This document shows positions 34,241 through 46,967 of a DNA stretch of 64,000 bases, piece after piece. The translations under genes and the position numbers were made by a program. The notes beneath the pieces are model-generated. The model saw only the letters and a program-made list of their open reading frames with translations, was not told the origin of the DNA and made no database searches. Every line of letters begins with the position of its first letter. Position 1 is the stretch's first letter. This stretch comes from Physcia stellaris (Eukaryota; Ascomycota; Lecanoromycetes; Caliciales; Physciaceae), in contig JABSSW010000017.1 of assembly GCA_018902385.1 (NCBI GenBank), positions 186,001 to 250,000 of the forward strand. The letters run 5' to 3'.

Positions 34241-37200
34241 ATGACCACCGGCCCCGAGATTCGGCCATTGCTGCCGCAAAAATTCGCTATGCAGACTTAT
34301 TCGTTCGCGCCTCCCAATCTTGGGCTTGGCGACAACAAGAAGAGTATATGCCATTCAAAGACTACTATGGGAGAATTACGCTCACGTTTGCTAGACTACG
34401 TCTTTGTAGACGAACACAATCGCCACAAAAGGTTGAAGGGTGAGAGTCAGTCCATCCCAATATCCCCTCAACTTTGCTAATCTCTCTAGTCATGAGAGCT
34501 TGTGAAGGTTGCAGAAGGAGGAAGATCAAGTGTGATTCTGCTACCACCAATCAATGGCCCTGCGCTGCATGTGTAAGGCTCAAGCTGCATTGTGTTCCTC
34601 CAACTGTGAATTATGAGCGCACTCACTCCAACGGTGGACGTCTTACCGGACTCGAAAGTGTCCTTGACTTTGACACCTCGAATGGTAGTGGGGAAGAAGA
34701 TTATCACCCTCAGACAAGCACGCATCACTATTATGACGGTGTCCCGAATCCTCAGGATATGCAACCTTCGCACGGATCTTTCAACAACGGCATGGGAGCC
34801 TTTCATACGCCACCATATTCTGATAGAGCTCCCAGCTTGAATGACTCCTTCTATGATGACGCTGGAATGAATTTACGACCGGAGCAATCATTCCAAGAAC
34901 CCTCAAGCTATGCACAAGTCAATGGAGCAGCCGTACCAACAGGGCTAAATGGCAGCGTTTGGACTACTGAACAGTTTTCGGCTGCGGAGCTAAGCGACGT
35001 TTTAGGCGAGCTAAAGATTAATGAGAACGGCGAAGGTATGTTATCTTGAAGGGAGAGCAATCCTTTGATCCAGAAATCCCACTGACCCTTCGCAGCTCCC
35101 TACATTTCCCAGCAAAAGAAGAGCTTGGCTGAGGCACCAGCTCTAGAGGAATTTGAGGTCAAATTACCGGTTTCCGTGTCAGGCTCAGGATCAACAGTCA
35201 GAATCCCTCCTGAACTCATGCCCTCCGAGGATCAATGCATGGAATGGTTCGAAATTTTCTTCACTCATGTTCACCCCTATGTACCTGTCATTAGCAAACC
35301 GTATTTCTACCAGCAATGGCGTACAAATCGTAAGTCGATTTCGCCATTGATATTGGAGGCTATCTTTGCATGCGCAGGTCGCATATCTGATGATCCAACC
35401 CAAGGGGCTCAATGGCTCGCACTAGCATCCAGTAAGTATCTCTGGTAGTACCTTTGGAACAGGTCTCCTGACTCCCTGAACAGAGCACGAAGATTGCTTC
35501 ATGGATGTGCCGAGGTTAAGTACTATCCAGGCATTACTTCTCCTTCTCAAGGCTCGCGAGTCGGCCCCAAAACGAGGTTACTACTACAGATCGTGGATGA
35601 CCGTTAAGACGATCGTTGCCCTGGCCAAAGATCTTGACCTTCATGAGCATTACGCTGAGCATCAAGCCGGCCATGATTGCGGTTCGGATCCAACAGAGTG
35701 TCGCATCAAGACCAGGATTTGGCAAACGATCTTCGTTTGTGAAATGATGATTGGTGGACCACAAGGACGGTTTGATATGGGCGTTGCCACTGATACCGTC
35801 GACTTCGGGGTACCGAGACCTACTCCTGGCATTGCAGATGAAGATTATCAAGTGTCAAGGCAATTCACATATCTAGTCCGCATGGTCAAAAACGTGCGGA
35901 CTATGAGCGACATCTACGCGAAGATTAAGAGGCAAAAAGATTGGGGTGGCGATCCGCGGTTCGCGAATCTCGTTCCGGAGCTACAACGATGGCTCGATGA
36001 ACTTCCTCGAGATCTTCAAATAACTTTCCCCGAAGATGGCTCAGCACCGTTCCTGCCGTCACATTTCGTGGGTAACATGCACTCTTATTACCACCTTACC
36101 AACATTATGCTTCATCGTCCTCAGCTGATGGCGACTGATTCATTTACTGCGGGCGGTCAGTGGAAGCAACATATGGCGTCTTGCTATGAATCTGCCAAAA
36201 CAATGTGCAGACTACAGGAAGGCATACTTCAAGCTCATAGTATATCAGGTGTCGTCTGTATGCAGCGTGGTATCAATTTCATCATCTATGCAGTACTCAG
36301 TTGTACCATGATACATCTTGTGAGCCGGCATCTTGAACCCCAAAGCTATTTACGTTCGCTAACTCATGTCTAGGTCGCCATCACATCGCCTGATCCCGAC
36401 TTCAATAGGGATGCGAAGGACTATTTTACACGTCACATGCGTATCCTCGAAGAATGTACCTCCGCATGGCCTAGGCCTGAGATGCAGACACAGATAGATG
36501 CACTCAGAGAGGCTTTCTCGGTAGATACTAACCGACCGTTTGAGCTGAGACCTACTTTTCCTTACGGTAGCCCAGGAGGTACGCTAGGACCAAGCCCTCC
36601 ACTTGACGTAAAGTATCAAAGTCTGAGTCGCCAGACATCGCACGAAATGCCATATCACGCCCAACCTATGACCCCACCAGTATCAGCTGGACTCGAAGAC
36701 CACCGAGATCGTCAGATCGGCAATTCACCCCAATCAACAATCCTCGTCAATGGTCAGCAACAAAGCGTACCAATGACCAGCACCTCAATGTCGCATGATC
36801 AGATGAACTGGAATCCCAAAGGGATATTCGAGTAAGCCTCCTTGATTTTATGTATTAAAGCGGAATCTCTGCTGACGAATTCTCAGTCAGTGGAATAATG
36901 CTTTCGGTCCACCAGCGAGTACCATGAATACCACTACAATTCCATTGGGCCAGCCTTCTCCCCCTCTTTATACACCCTCATCCATAGCCCATGGTCAGAC
37001 GCTTCAAGATAACCTGCAGCAGTCGCAAAGCTACCCCATGCCTTCCCCGACCACCCTTGCCCCGTCAACCGTGGCAATGTCTCAGATGCAGCAGCCCATC
37101 TCGCATATGCCCGCATATGCAACTCCAAGCTTTGTAACATCCAGCATGTGGCGCGATACTGTCGCCAGCACGTTTGACCCTGGAGGAAACAAAAGACGAT

Positions 37201-37259
37201 GGGACGTGGAATCGTCCTTCCTCATGGACTCGCCCCAGTCGAACAAGCGCCCAAGATGA
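34241..37259 (+). CDS. Zn(II)2Cys6 transcription factor
   Basis: Exons 34241-34439, 34490-35035, 35096-35431, 35484-36319, 36374-36831 and 36887-37259 (2748 nt, 915 aa). Introns are 50-60 bp, each with good splice sites. The splice from exon 1 (DYVFVDEHNRHKRLK) to exon 2 (VMRACEGCRRRKIKCDS) completes the DNA-binding domain. The zinc cluster spans residues 71-101 with spacing C-x2-C-x6-C-x9-C-x2-C-x6-C. A fungal transcription factor middle homology region follows at about 290-570 (CMEWFEIFFTHVHPYVPV, YYYRSWMTVKTIVALAKDL, IWQTIFVCEMMI). The C-terminus is Gln/Pro/Ser/Met-rich, then basic (NKRRWDVES, SNKRPR). It may belong to the group of carbohydrate-use regulators that includes COL-26/BglR, but I recall this only loosely and give no symbol. 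Confidence 0.92.
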
Positions 37260-37962
37260 ACGAAGTATGAATACTTCGGCCATACGATGCTATCAACAGC
37301 TTCTGTACCATCACCATCACACTTAGCGAAATGTACTCTTACAAAAAGCGCCTCATGGATATGGCACCTACGATTGAAGATTTGAACTATGCTAATGATG
37401 TATTATGTATTTCCGGAAACTACGGCACTCGCGTTTATAATTCTTCTCCTGCAAGTCTGGGGTCATCTATTTCCATCCTTTTTGCTCGACTGAAATTCTT
37501 CATAATGGTCTTGCCGCGAATGATGCAGGTGTCATGTCGAACGAAACTCAAGGAGGGATGGACACAATAGGATTTGGAGTCTGCGGCAGGGGTCAGGAAT
37601 ACAGCTACCTGATGAGATGAGCTAATGAACGAGCATGATGTCAGGCACAATCATTCTAGTACCACCAGGCAAACTTTCAGTGATCCAATCATTCCACATA
37701 TGGTGGTGACTTATCCACATGGTGCGAACAAAGGACCCGCCGTCAGGAGTGTCCAGCTTCCAGCATCCTCGTATACTATCGACGAATGCTCCAGAGACCG
37801 GTCATGCCGAGTATTCTTTACCACAGCTGGGGATATATGCTATCTCTCTCCATGGCGAAGCCTCAAGCACACCCTTTTGTAGACACATGAAGACTTCCGC
37901 TTCCGTGAGCCCGTGGCCAAAGATCCTCTTTTTTTTATCTCAGCAACTCTTTACCCTCTGGT
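37260..37962. other. Intergenic between convergent genes
   Basis: About 700 bp, 3' flanks of the Zn cluster gene and SmG. No gene or repeat recognised. Confidence 0.5.
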
Positions 37963-38471
37963 TCACTGTCCCCGGTCTCTATCTCCACCTATCCTCTCTA
38001 GTGCTTCGAGCATGACGACTGAATTACCGCGGATGACCTGTACGTAACCCCCATGATCAGCCCTGCACCCGTAGGTTTGACGAGATTGGGTATCCTTACC
38101 ACCATGCCTATCCTCACTTTCTCGCCCCCCGCTTTCTCCTCCACCGCATCGTCGAGGACGATATTTAGGAAGACCTGTAGAGCGAAGTCAAAATTAGCAC
38201 ATATTCGTCTTCAACGGCCCAGTGCTCCATTCGACTCGTCCCACTACCCATGGATGGCGTGACCGGCGCATAAAACTCCAAAAATATTTGCGAGGGTTGT
38301 AGGACGTACATCATAGCCTCTTAGCACCCCAATGACTTTCCGGCTGCCGTTAAGCTGTACGAAAAGTCGCTTGTCGAGATACTCCACGAGCGGGAAGTTA
38401 GCATCGTATATCCGTTGGTCGGAGCGAGTGTATTGACGTACCTTTTTCAGCTCGGGCTGAGCTTGAGGCAT
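37963..38471 (-). CDS. smx2: Small nuclear ribonucleoprotein G (SmG)
   Basis: Core Sm-ring protein of spliceosomal snRNPs. Exons 38471-38442, 38381-38310, 38174-38100 and 38037-37963 (252 nt, 83 aa). The protein starts MPQAQPELKKYLDKRLFVQL and contains Sm1 (NGSRKVIGVLRGYD) and Sm2 (VIRGNSVVMLEALERI), with VFLNIVLDDAVEE between them. Three introns (60, 135 and 62 bp) in 83 codons, all in phase 0, with GTACGT/GTAAGG donors. Length is normal. Divergent with NTR2, which also acts in splicing. Confidence 0.95.
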
Positions 38472-38725
38472 CGTGAGGGAGGTGTAGCGTCGCGGTGTGG
38501 TAGGAGAGTTCTGTGGATTGTGGATTTTGAAGTTAGGTATATTTGAAGCTTTGGAAAGGGCGCTAGTGTGGTGGACCCTGAATTGGGAGATGAGAATGGG
38601 AACTTTTGCCCTTTCACTTTCGCGATTGGTCGTTACGACTACCGTTTGTATTTATACCTTGAGATGGATCAATAGCCTCGCAATTGAGCCATCCTAGAAC
38701 ATCGCCTTTTCCCCCGCGAGCCATC

Positions 38726-40141
38726 ATGCCTCCACCACCAACCTTTGCAGCGCGGCGCAAAGCCCGCAAAGTCGGACAGGATGAAGACGATTCGAGCTCT
38801 CAACCGCCCGACATGTCCAACGCAGACGCAGGTAAATAATCTCCCTATTCCCTCAATCGCAATATTCTAACTCTCATACCCAAACCCAGACGGCTGACCT
38901 CCCAATGACCCAGAACCCACACCAACCGTGATCCGCCCGCGCCCCTCAAAATCCAAACTCCGCAAACCCTTCACCCCAGGCGGAACATCCATGCTGGACG
39001 ACCCAGACAGCTCAAGCACCCCCATCTTCACGCCCAAAAATCCAACCTGAGCCGCATCGCCCTAGCCCAGAACGCAGCGCGCAAATCCCGGCTCCCGGCC
39101 CCCGATCGAACGCGCGACGACGAGCAAAGACCAAGCTACACGACCGACGCCCTCAACGAGCTGAAATCCTCCACCCCTTCCGCGCCCATCCCCTCCACCT
39201 CCGCCGACCCAGGCTCCGACGAAATAGCACTCGACCTAGCCTCCAAATTCGGCACCGACCTCGCCCTGCGCGCCGAGAACGGCATCATCCCCACCACGGC
39301 CGAGATCGCAGAGAAGAAAGCGCGCCGCAAGCGCCTCGCCGCCGAATCCTCCTACATAAGCCTCCACGGCACCGAAGACTCCGACGACGAACCCCGCGAC
39401 GACGATATCCTCGAGCGCCCAAAGCATAAATACAGCGAAACGAGACTCGTGCCCGAAGACGAGGAGATAGCAGAGGGCTTCGACGACTTCGTGAGCGACG
39501 GCGCCGTCGCGCTAGGCCGCAAGGCGCAGCGCGAGCAGAGCCGGCAGCGGAAGGCGGAGATCAGGGACTTGATCGCGGACGCTGAAGGCGAGGGGGAGAG
39601 CTCGAGCGACGATAGCGAAGCGGAGCGCACGCGCGCGTACGAAGTTGCGCAGACGAGGAAGGGACTGGAGGGACTGCGGCACCCCGACGATTCCCAGCAA
39701 CAAGAGCAGCAACAGAGACCGAGGACCCCGCCAAAGATCACGCCGTTGCCGTCGCTGCAGGGGTGTTTGGAGAAGTGGAGGGAGCGGGCGACGCTGTTGG
39801 GACGGCAGAAGGAGAGTCGACTCCGGAGGTTGGAGGAGGTGAGGAGGGAGAAGGCTGATATTGCGGGGCGGGAGGTGGAGATTCAGAGGTTGCTGAGGGA
39901 GGCGGGGGAGGTTTATGAGAGGTTGAGGGTTGAGGCTGGGGTTCTGGTGGGTGGGATTGGGGTTGATGGGCGGGGGCTGCTTGGGGATGGCGGAGGTGTT
40001 GCTGATGAAGGCAGAGCGGGCATAGGCATGGGCATGGGCATGGGCAGAGGCTTAGAGTCTTTCGGCGGAACCCCCAACACTAACAGAGCATCCCCGAGCC
40101 TGGAAAGTACGCCGCGGAGGGTGGAGGCTATGAGTCCTTAA
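38726..40141 (+). CDS. NTR2-like spliceosome disassembly factor, frame broken at 39036-39040
   Basis: Resembles the nineteen complex-related protein 2 (NTR2) family, which with Ntr1 and Prp43 takes apart the intron-lariat spliceosome. Exons 38726-38831 and 38914-40141. The N-terminus has FAARRKARKVGQDEDDSS and RPRPSKSKLRKPFTPGG. The frame then meets a stop just after TPIFTPK, at a run of five A. With one extra A it continues as SNLSRIALAQNAARKSRL, through SSYISLHG and RLVPEDEEIAEGFDDFV to a coiled-coil region (EVEIQRLLREAGEVYERL), about 444 aa in all. No intron fits between the two parts. Near 40026 a GGCATG repeat encodes Gly-Met repeats. The region runs from C-rich to G-rich. Convergent with KRE33, 189 bp apart. 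Confidence 0.8.
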
Positions 40142-40330
40142 AATTGAGCATATGTACAATGCATATCTATCAAGTGCACTATTCGCGATATCCCTTTTCC
40201 ATGTTCTGCATCATCGAGCATAGTCGATCGATCAATCTTGGCTACTACTGAGGGACGTACTTGATAAGTTGTGTGCTGACTTGCGAGAGCAACAGCATAA
40301 GAGATCTAAGATAGGGGACAGGAGGTCCAG

Positions 40331-43300
40331 CTAACCCTTCATCTTACCCTTACTCTTCCTCATCCCCATCTTCAACCTCTTCGCCTCCGGGTCTCCAATC
40401 TCCTCTTTATAGATTTCCTGCGCGGACAACTCTCCCTTCTTCCGCTTACCTTTCTCAGTCTTGAGAACGCTGACTGTGACCTCACCCCCTCTATCCGCCA
40501 CTCCCTTTCCCCCTCTGTCCCCACCATCCTTCCCCCTCCCTCCACTCCTCCCTCCCCCTTCCCCCTCACCGCCTTCTGAACCTGCCGTTCCGCCTCCTCC
40601 CACTCCTTCCCCCCAGCCTCAATCTCATACCTCTCAAGCGGCAACGCATCGATAAGCGCCCGCTGCTTCTCCTTCAACTCGCGATCCACCGCCTCGCCCC
40701 CCTCCCTAAGCTCCTCGCCCAGATCCTGTTGCAGGGGGGCTTTATACTGGTGCGTTGTGGCCGAATTCTCAGCGCCGTCCTGCTCCGCAGCTCCCACAGT
40801 CGCAGCCGTCGGCGCCGATTCCGGAATCTCAGCTCCCACGGCGCTCTCCACCAAGGAGCGGAAATGCGCGGCCACCTTGCGGACGATCTTGACGAACATG
40901 GCCAGCAGCTGGCTACTCGGCAGACCGAGCTCTTTCTCGACTTCTTCGAGGACCTTGCGCTGCAGCCCGATGGCGAGGAGGATACTGCTCTGCACGCCCG
41001 TCAAGGTCAGCGCGGGGCTGAGGCGGGAGGTGAAATAGAGGAGGGAGATGGAGGGGATCAGGTCCAGGATGACGTGGTAATCGAGCATGTTATTCGCGTA
41101 GCTATCCAGCCTCTTGAGATCAAACGGCGAGAACAGCGCGTCCAAGTCCGCCTTCGACAGAGGGAGCGCCGGGGACCCGGTATCGAGTTTCGCGCCTTGG
41201 TTCGCGGATTCGTTGATGCTGAGCGCGAGCACGCTTGGGAAGGAGCGGAATTGGAAGCTGAGGAGGCTTAAGAAGCGGCGTTGGAAATCGCGCGCGAAGG
41301 CGCCTAGCCAGGCGCTGTCGTTGCTGCCGGAGCTCAGCACGCGCAGCATCACGCAGCTGTGCTCGCCGGTGAGCTCGTTGGGGGTTTGGCGCAGGTAGAC
41401 GGGGGCGAAGAGCGCGCGTTTCCAGAATTTGTGCAGGGGCTGCGTGAGCCCGTAGCTGACGCCTAGATAGTCCAGGGGGTGGGAGCGCGCTCGGAGAGTT
41501 TGGAGAAGAGGGGTGGCATAGCGGCGATATCACGGACTTTAATATTGTCGGTCAGGAGCGTGGAGGTGCTGAGGTCGGAGTCTGTTACTCGGGGCATGCT
41601 GTCTGCTTCCGTAGTTGCTGGGGCGGAGGTCTCGGAGAGGGATGTGAATTTCCCTTCGTAGAAATCTACGAGGAGAGACAGCGCGCGGCTGCCGTAGCCC
41701 ATGTGCGTGTACTCTGGGTTTGTGGCTATACGGACGATTCGAGCGCCAGAAAGACCTGCGAAGTCTTCGTCTTGAAATTGTTGCGATACGAGCCAGGGGA
41801 TTAGGTCGCCGCCGGCGCGCTGCCCTCTGCTGAGGCTGTTCATGACGCTTTGCCGACTTATGCGACCTTCCAAGGCGACTTGGATGACGACGAGGGGTTC
41901 GGGGAGACGTGGGCTGGAGTCATCGATCGGTGGGACAAGAACGAAGAGGTGGTGCGCTGGAGCGTCGGACATGAGTTGAAGGTCGTTGGGGGAGTTTTTG
42001 TAGTGTGAGGCGACGTAGAGGGCGATCATCTGTTGGAGGAACTTTTCGGAGACGGGGTGAAATGAGAAGAGGGTGTCGCGGTTGACGTGGAGGAGTTCGC
42101 ATTTTGAGGGATGAGGACTTCCAAGGGAGAGAGCTTTTGGAGATGGGAGAGTTGCGTCGAGGCAGAGGACTTTGTTGAGCCATTTCTCGACGGAGTCGCC
42201 TTGGGCGTAACGAATTGGTTCGGAGAGGGTGATTTCTCGAAGTGTGCGGCCGCGAGCAGATGTGGGTTCTCCGTTCATCAATGACTTATCGCCTGATCGA
42301 TCGGCCACTTTCACTTCGCTGTCGCCGTTTGCTTTTGGTCCGCCTCTAGATTGATCGCGAAGTTGCTGTATTAGTTTCAGGGATAGTGATCTTCCTGTAC
42401 CCTCGTAGCCGTTGATCGTTGAAGCCATAAAAACGAGATAGGGACCCATAAGTTTCCTTACAAGTGGAAGAGGAATGGCAGCTGCTTCATCGATGACGAG
42501 AAGCTCTGCCTGACCTAGGGTGTAGGCATCTTGAGGTTGAATGTACTGTATGGTCTGCCTATGCTGCCTATGAACGTTCACACGTACGATAGCTTTGTTA
42601 AAATCAGGATTAGTAGACTGAATGATGGTGTAGTCAGCATGATCGAGATAATCGAGAGCATCGAAGCCTTTGAAGATGAATTCAAATAATGTTTTCAAGT
42701 TCTCTGGGCTAGGAGATGTGATGAAAATATTGCTATATCCGTGTGCTATAGCTGCTGCAATCGCTACACCTAGTGCTGCAGATTTACCTCTGCCTCGCGC
42801 TGCCGTCAAGGTGACAGTACTTCGGAGAGTCTTCTCCGCAATAGCATCCACGAAAGTTAAGAGTGCCTTTGCTTGATCAACCGTCTTTGCGAGCTGGACG
42901 AGTGATCCCACAGGCTGCGAGTCGGAAAGGCTTTCCTTAATACCATCAAGCTCCTTTTTGGCTTTCGACTTTCCATCTTCATCTGGATCAGGTGGCGGAA
43001 GAGGTTTTACGTTCTTCCCACCTGATATCGGCAGAACATTGAGCTCGTCATCCACAAAGAGACAGGAGTCACAGCTACCCAAAGATAGAACGAAGCGCTC
43101 GTTGAAGCGGGCGGTGACGTCGTCATGTGCCTCTGTTCGATACCTCGAATGTATATCCATTGACAGCGTGTAAAGCTGCTTCAGACTCGTCATGCCCTTT
43201 AAAAGCAATAAGACCATTCCACCACCTTCGACTGTCTCAATTGTACGCGCGAGGAGATTTGGTGTAATGGCTTCAAAGTCTTGTAATATACACATCCCAA

Positions 43301-43768
43301 AGGTGTTCCCCAGGATCTTGTCCGTCTCTTTATAGTAGACATAGCGTATACTATGCAGAGCCAGAAACAGCTCGAAAGGATCTTCTGTATTTGCCTCGCG
43401 AATGCCACGCTTTATCTCTTTCTTGATCTTGTTTTCTCTCTTCTTGCGGTGACTAGTGAAGCCTAAGAGATCCTTCTTATATGCCCATAGCACTGACTTA
43501 TTCTGTTTGATATCCACGCTCGACATGATGTAATGGAGGTGGACAATGACATCCTTGGCTCGATCGCCGACCACGATAAAGAAGCTGCGCTTCTTCTCCT
43601 ATATTGATGCGTATCAGAATTGGGGCTCGCCGACTTCACATTGAGCTTATTCCTACCTGCACTCCATTCCTGATAAGGGCAGGGATTCTCGAATCTCTAA
43701 GTTGTTGTTAGCTCAAAGAAACCTTTAGCAGCATATATGTTCAGAGCATACATTGCCTTTCGAGGCAT
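40331..43768 (-). CDS. kre33: KRE33/NAT10 RNA cytidine acetyltransferase, two frame breaks
   Basis: Nucleolar enzyme that makes N4-acetylcytidine in 18S rRNA and tRNA and is needed for 40S subunit assembly. Exons 43768-43752, 43696-43657 and 43598-40331. The start MPRKAIDSRIPALIRNGVQ is completed by two small introns (55 and 58 bp). Domains in order: N-terminal TmcA-like (VGDRAKDVIV, KSVLWAYKKDLLGFTSHRKK); helicase with Walker A (TAARGRGKSAALG, near residue 285) and VIDEAAAIPLP; GNAT acetyltransferase (IVRIATNPEYTHMGYGSRAL); C-terminal tRNA-binding region. The frame breaks after SERAPTP at a run of five G on the plus strand (41475-41479); one more base restores PLDYLGVSYGLTQPLHKFW. A second break lies in the G-run-rich part near 40500-40575, before VTVSVLKTEKGKRKKGELS. 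With two added bases the total is 1108 aa, a normal length. Confidence 0.92.
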
Positions 43769-43914
43769 TCTCCCTCCACAAGCTCTCAGGCTGCTCGCCC
43801 CGCTCCTGGGAGAATGCTACGAACTCTGTCGTTCTTGAAAGACCAATTGCGCAAATATCAAGGCCTTATTTCCACATATGTAAGGTCAGATCTGGGAGGT
43901 CGTGTAAGATATTT

Positions 43915-44490
43915 CTACTGAGCATTCAAAGATGAAGTCCGTTTGATAATCCGAGGGTTCTGGGCTAAGTATAATTCGTCCTTGAGCCTTCTCATTCTAG
44001 AGTTGCTAAAGGTAGCTTGAGATAGGTCGAAAGATTGGAGTTTCAGCGATGTACTGACTGGTATGAAGATAGAGCATTCGCACACACAATCGCCATTCGG
44101 ATTTGGATGGAAAAGTTGCTCGGGTAAAATAGCCCAATTGACTAAAGCTTGGCGCTGGCGCCGGCAAAAGTTGCAGCTCTGCAGAGCCTCCTTTAGACGT
44201 CTTCCCGTCTCATCGGTAGCATCCACCTCCTTATTTATAAGTTCCATCGCACCCCCTATCAATACCTCAATATGATGAAGCTTCCACCTCGCATGAGCTC
44301 AGATCGCCATGCATACGTCCAATGGAGTGGTTTTAAGTCACGCTAGGCTACTCCTACATACGATACGAGAAGCAGATTCCGGAAGTCTGGGATATTTCTT
44401 GATCATCTCGGTCTTCGCTAGTCTTGGATATGTTGCGTACAGTCCACGGATGCGGCCGTGTAGAGTAGTCGATGACATTGAACGCCTCAT
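43915..44490 (-). CDS. Possible small gene, 164 aa
   Basis: A two-exon model on the minus strand: 44490-44362 (MRRSMSSTTLHGRIRGLYAT...) and 44280-43915 (…AMELINKEVDATDE..., SCNFCRRQRQ, ending SSLNAQ). Donor GTATGT and acceptor GGAAG; both exons are phase 0, 495 nt in total. The second exon holds CNFCRRQRQ and GDCVCECS, which could be a small metal-binding set, but it does not match a known finger. The sequence looks protein-like in composition, yet the acceptor is poor and no family is recognised. It could also be a remnant. Confidence 0.35.
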
Positions 44491-45958
44491 ATGATAGCGT
44501 CCATCTCATATCTTCTATTTATCATTAGGATTCTACAGGATCTCTCGAGCCTTTTCTTCGAGGAGTGACTTGAGCAGTATGATTGTTTTGACGATGAAAG
44601 GACTCTAGTAGTACTACGAGGCTGAAGAATTGAAGCTGAGATACTACTCGTTGGATTCGTTCGATCTTAGTAGTACCTTCTCACTTTCCAAATCCTAACT
44701 CACACTCGTTTCTTTTCATCTTAATACAGCAACAATATACTCATATAATTGGTAGATGGGCTTATGAACCATAGCTGTTGCATACGCTCACTCAGTGTAT
44801 TGGCGACGGTACATGCACAGTGCCACTCCATGATGAAGACTAACACATCTAATTCAGGAGCACGCAAAAGGATGAGGCGATCGGGATGAACAAAACAGAT
44901 GGGTGTCTACTAGTCTTCTCGATTAGTAGATCGGCCACTCTGGAGCCGGGCTTGGGAACAAATAAGACATTCTCAATTGTGACCTTTCTGATTCTTTGTA
45001 TGGCGTTGCATCATCAGAATGATTAGACCAGGGAAAATTCCCCATGATCCTCGCCCCCACTCACAGATAATGAAGCAAATTACCCCGACGAACAAAGATC
45101 TCGCCGTATCCCTATCCTTGCTCAATATAGACCAATCGATCCAACAACACCAACAGCCTCCACACCCCCATCCCCCTGTACCTCCACTCAGGTCTCCAAA
45201 GATTCTTTCGACCATCTAACAAGACCCCAATTAAATTTTTCAACGAATGGAGCGACAGACTCCCAGACCCATAGCTAGAACAGTAAATCAAGTCTGTTTA
45301 CTTATCTCACCAAGCAGCTCTGAAAAATGGAAGATAGAATCACGTCTCCGGGGCCACGGATGAAGTAACGCTTCCAACTAAGCTCTCTCGAAACCATCAA
45401 TCGAAATACTTTAGTTTATAGATTCGCTGATAGCGGTATATTTGTTAAGTATGGAGGAGGGAAAGAGGGCGGAAGGAGGTGGGATTGGATGCTGGGCTAG
45501 AGGGAAGGGAGGAAAATGGAAATGGGGAGTAGGTGCAAGATGAGGAGAGGGAGAGGGAGGAAAGAATGCGGAAGCGAACAGGGAGTGGGTTGGGGAGGTG
45601 CTTAGGATGGAGGTATATATTTAGACTACTTTTGGGAGTGAGCGAGGAGGAGTTTGGGACCCGACCCAGGACAGGCTCTGAGGCCGGATTGATAGGCCTC
45701 TTGGCTAGATTAGTTCTCAATTAGCTTGGCAGATGCTGGATTATTCTGTAAACAGTTCGCATTAGGACACATAGTCGAGGTCACGGAGGTCATAGAGTTA
45801 GTCTGATTTCTGTATTCATGATTGCCGTTACTCTGCTTCAATGCCTCGTCCCCATTTCGTCCCAGCCCATCTCATTCCACGATCACTACCCCCAACGACT
45901 CCTCCGCCCCATACACAACATCTACCTCGACATCCCCTCCTACATCAAGATGAGTAAT
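44491..45958. other. Intergenic, with purine-rich tract at 45452-45600
   Basis: About 1.47 kb without a recognisable gene. The tract at 45452-45600 is strongly GA-rich on the plus strand. Small ORFs here have no protein-like features. Confidence 0.5.
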
Positions 45959-46709
45959 TCATAGATTAGTCTGCCACTTATGCTTCCTCTTCAAATGGTC
46001 CCTCAACTTATCCTTCCGCGGGAAGCCATTCGCGCCCTTGCGACGACAATCACGGACGGGACAGTCGAGGTCCTTGGGGCCGACCTGATGGTTTCTGGCG
46101 TGGCGATTGAGCTCGCACTGGCGGCCGAAAGTTGCCGTGCAGCCAAGGTGAGGGCAGAAGAGTCGACCATTGGCGATGGCGGTAGCACTGCTAGACGCTA
46201 CGGCGGCAGGCTGGAAGGACGTAGCTGGTGGAGGACCATAGCTGTAATCGGAGCCGATATGCTGGTAAGGGGTTGCATTATGGAAGCCATATCCAGTGAC
46301 AGGTGGATGCGTCATCCCACGGCTGTTGTTGGCATGAGTGGCCAATGCTGTGGTAGTGGACTCATAGGGGTTTGTATATCCAATGGTGGAGTGATCGTTA
46401 AATTGGTCCCCGAGGACTTGACTGGTTGACCTCTGCTCGCTCTGATAAATGCAGTCTGTGAAATCATAGGCCACAGTATGGTAAATTTCCATGTGTTTGC
46501 TGAGGCTCTGCTCATTGGAGCACAAGGTCTCACAACCGCCATGCAAGCACGGGAATGCTGCTGAAAACCTTGAACCACAGATTAGTGTAAAAACAAAAAA
46601 AAAGAACCAACCGAGCCCCAGCACCACCGCCTTGCATTCGATATGCATTAGACAGCGAGCTAGGCTCTGGCTGGGTCCGAGAGAAGTCCATGATTCGAGC
46701 GGGTATCAT
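45959..46709 (-). CDS. C2H2 zinc-finger protein
   Basis: Exons 46709-46612 and 46568-45959; intron 43 bp with CACTAATC branch motif and CAAG acceptor. The first in-frame ATG is at 46709 (MIPARIMDFSRTQ); the ATG at 46691 is an alternative. About 235 aa. Three zinc-finger-like units: CLHGGC...KHMEIYH near residue 40, CPHLGC...RHARNH near 175, and CPVRDC...DHLKRKH at the C-terminus. The last two are close together and fit a DNA-binding pair of the type found in many short fungal C2H2 proteins. The stretch between is Ser/Thr/Tyr-rich (ATPYQHIGSDYSYGPPP). Target unknown. Confidence 0.75.
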
Positions 46710-46967
46710 TGGACGCGGAGGGAGCGAGGTGATGCCAAGAAAGGGCGTACAGGAGATGGGCTGGTCCAATGAGGAAATAGCAACAACAAGGCTGCGAGAG
46801 TTCTCGAGGTCCAAAAAGTTCTCAAAGCATGTGGGCAAGACGAACTTCTTGTAAACGTTGGAGTAACCGCCCAGGCTTTCTTAGTGCGCACTGTGCAGCT
46901 TGGAAGGGCGTAGGGCGTATCCCGTGCTACTTTGAGAGCCATCATCTTCATGCATGCATGTACATTT

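Noticed and set aside
7629-41479. Programmed ribosomal frameshifting for the five frame breaks
   Set aside because: Five unrelated conserved genes would all need it; no conserved slippery site is shared and the families do not use frameshifting.
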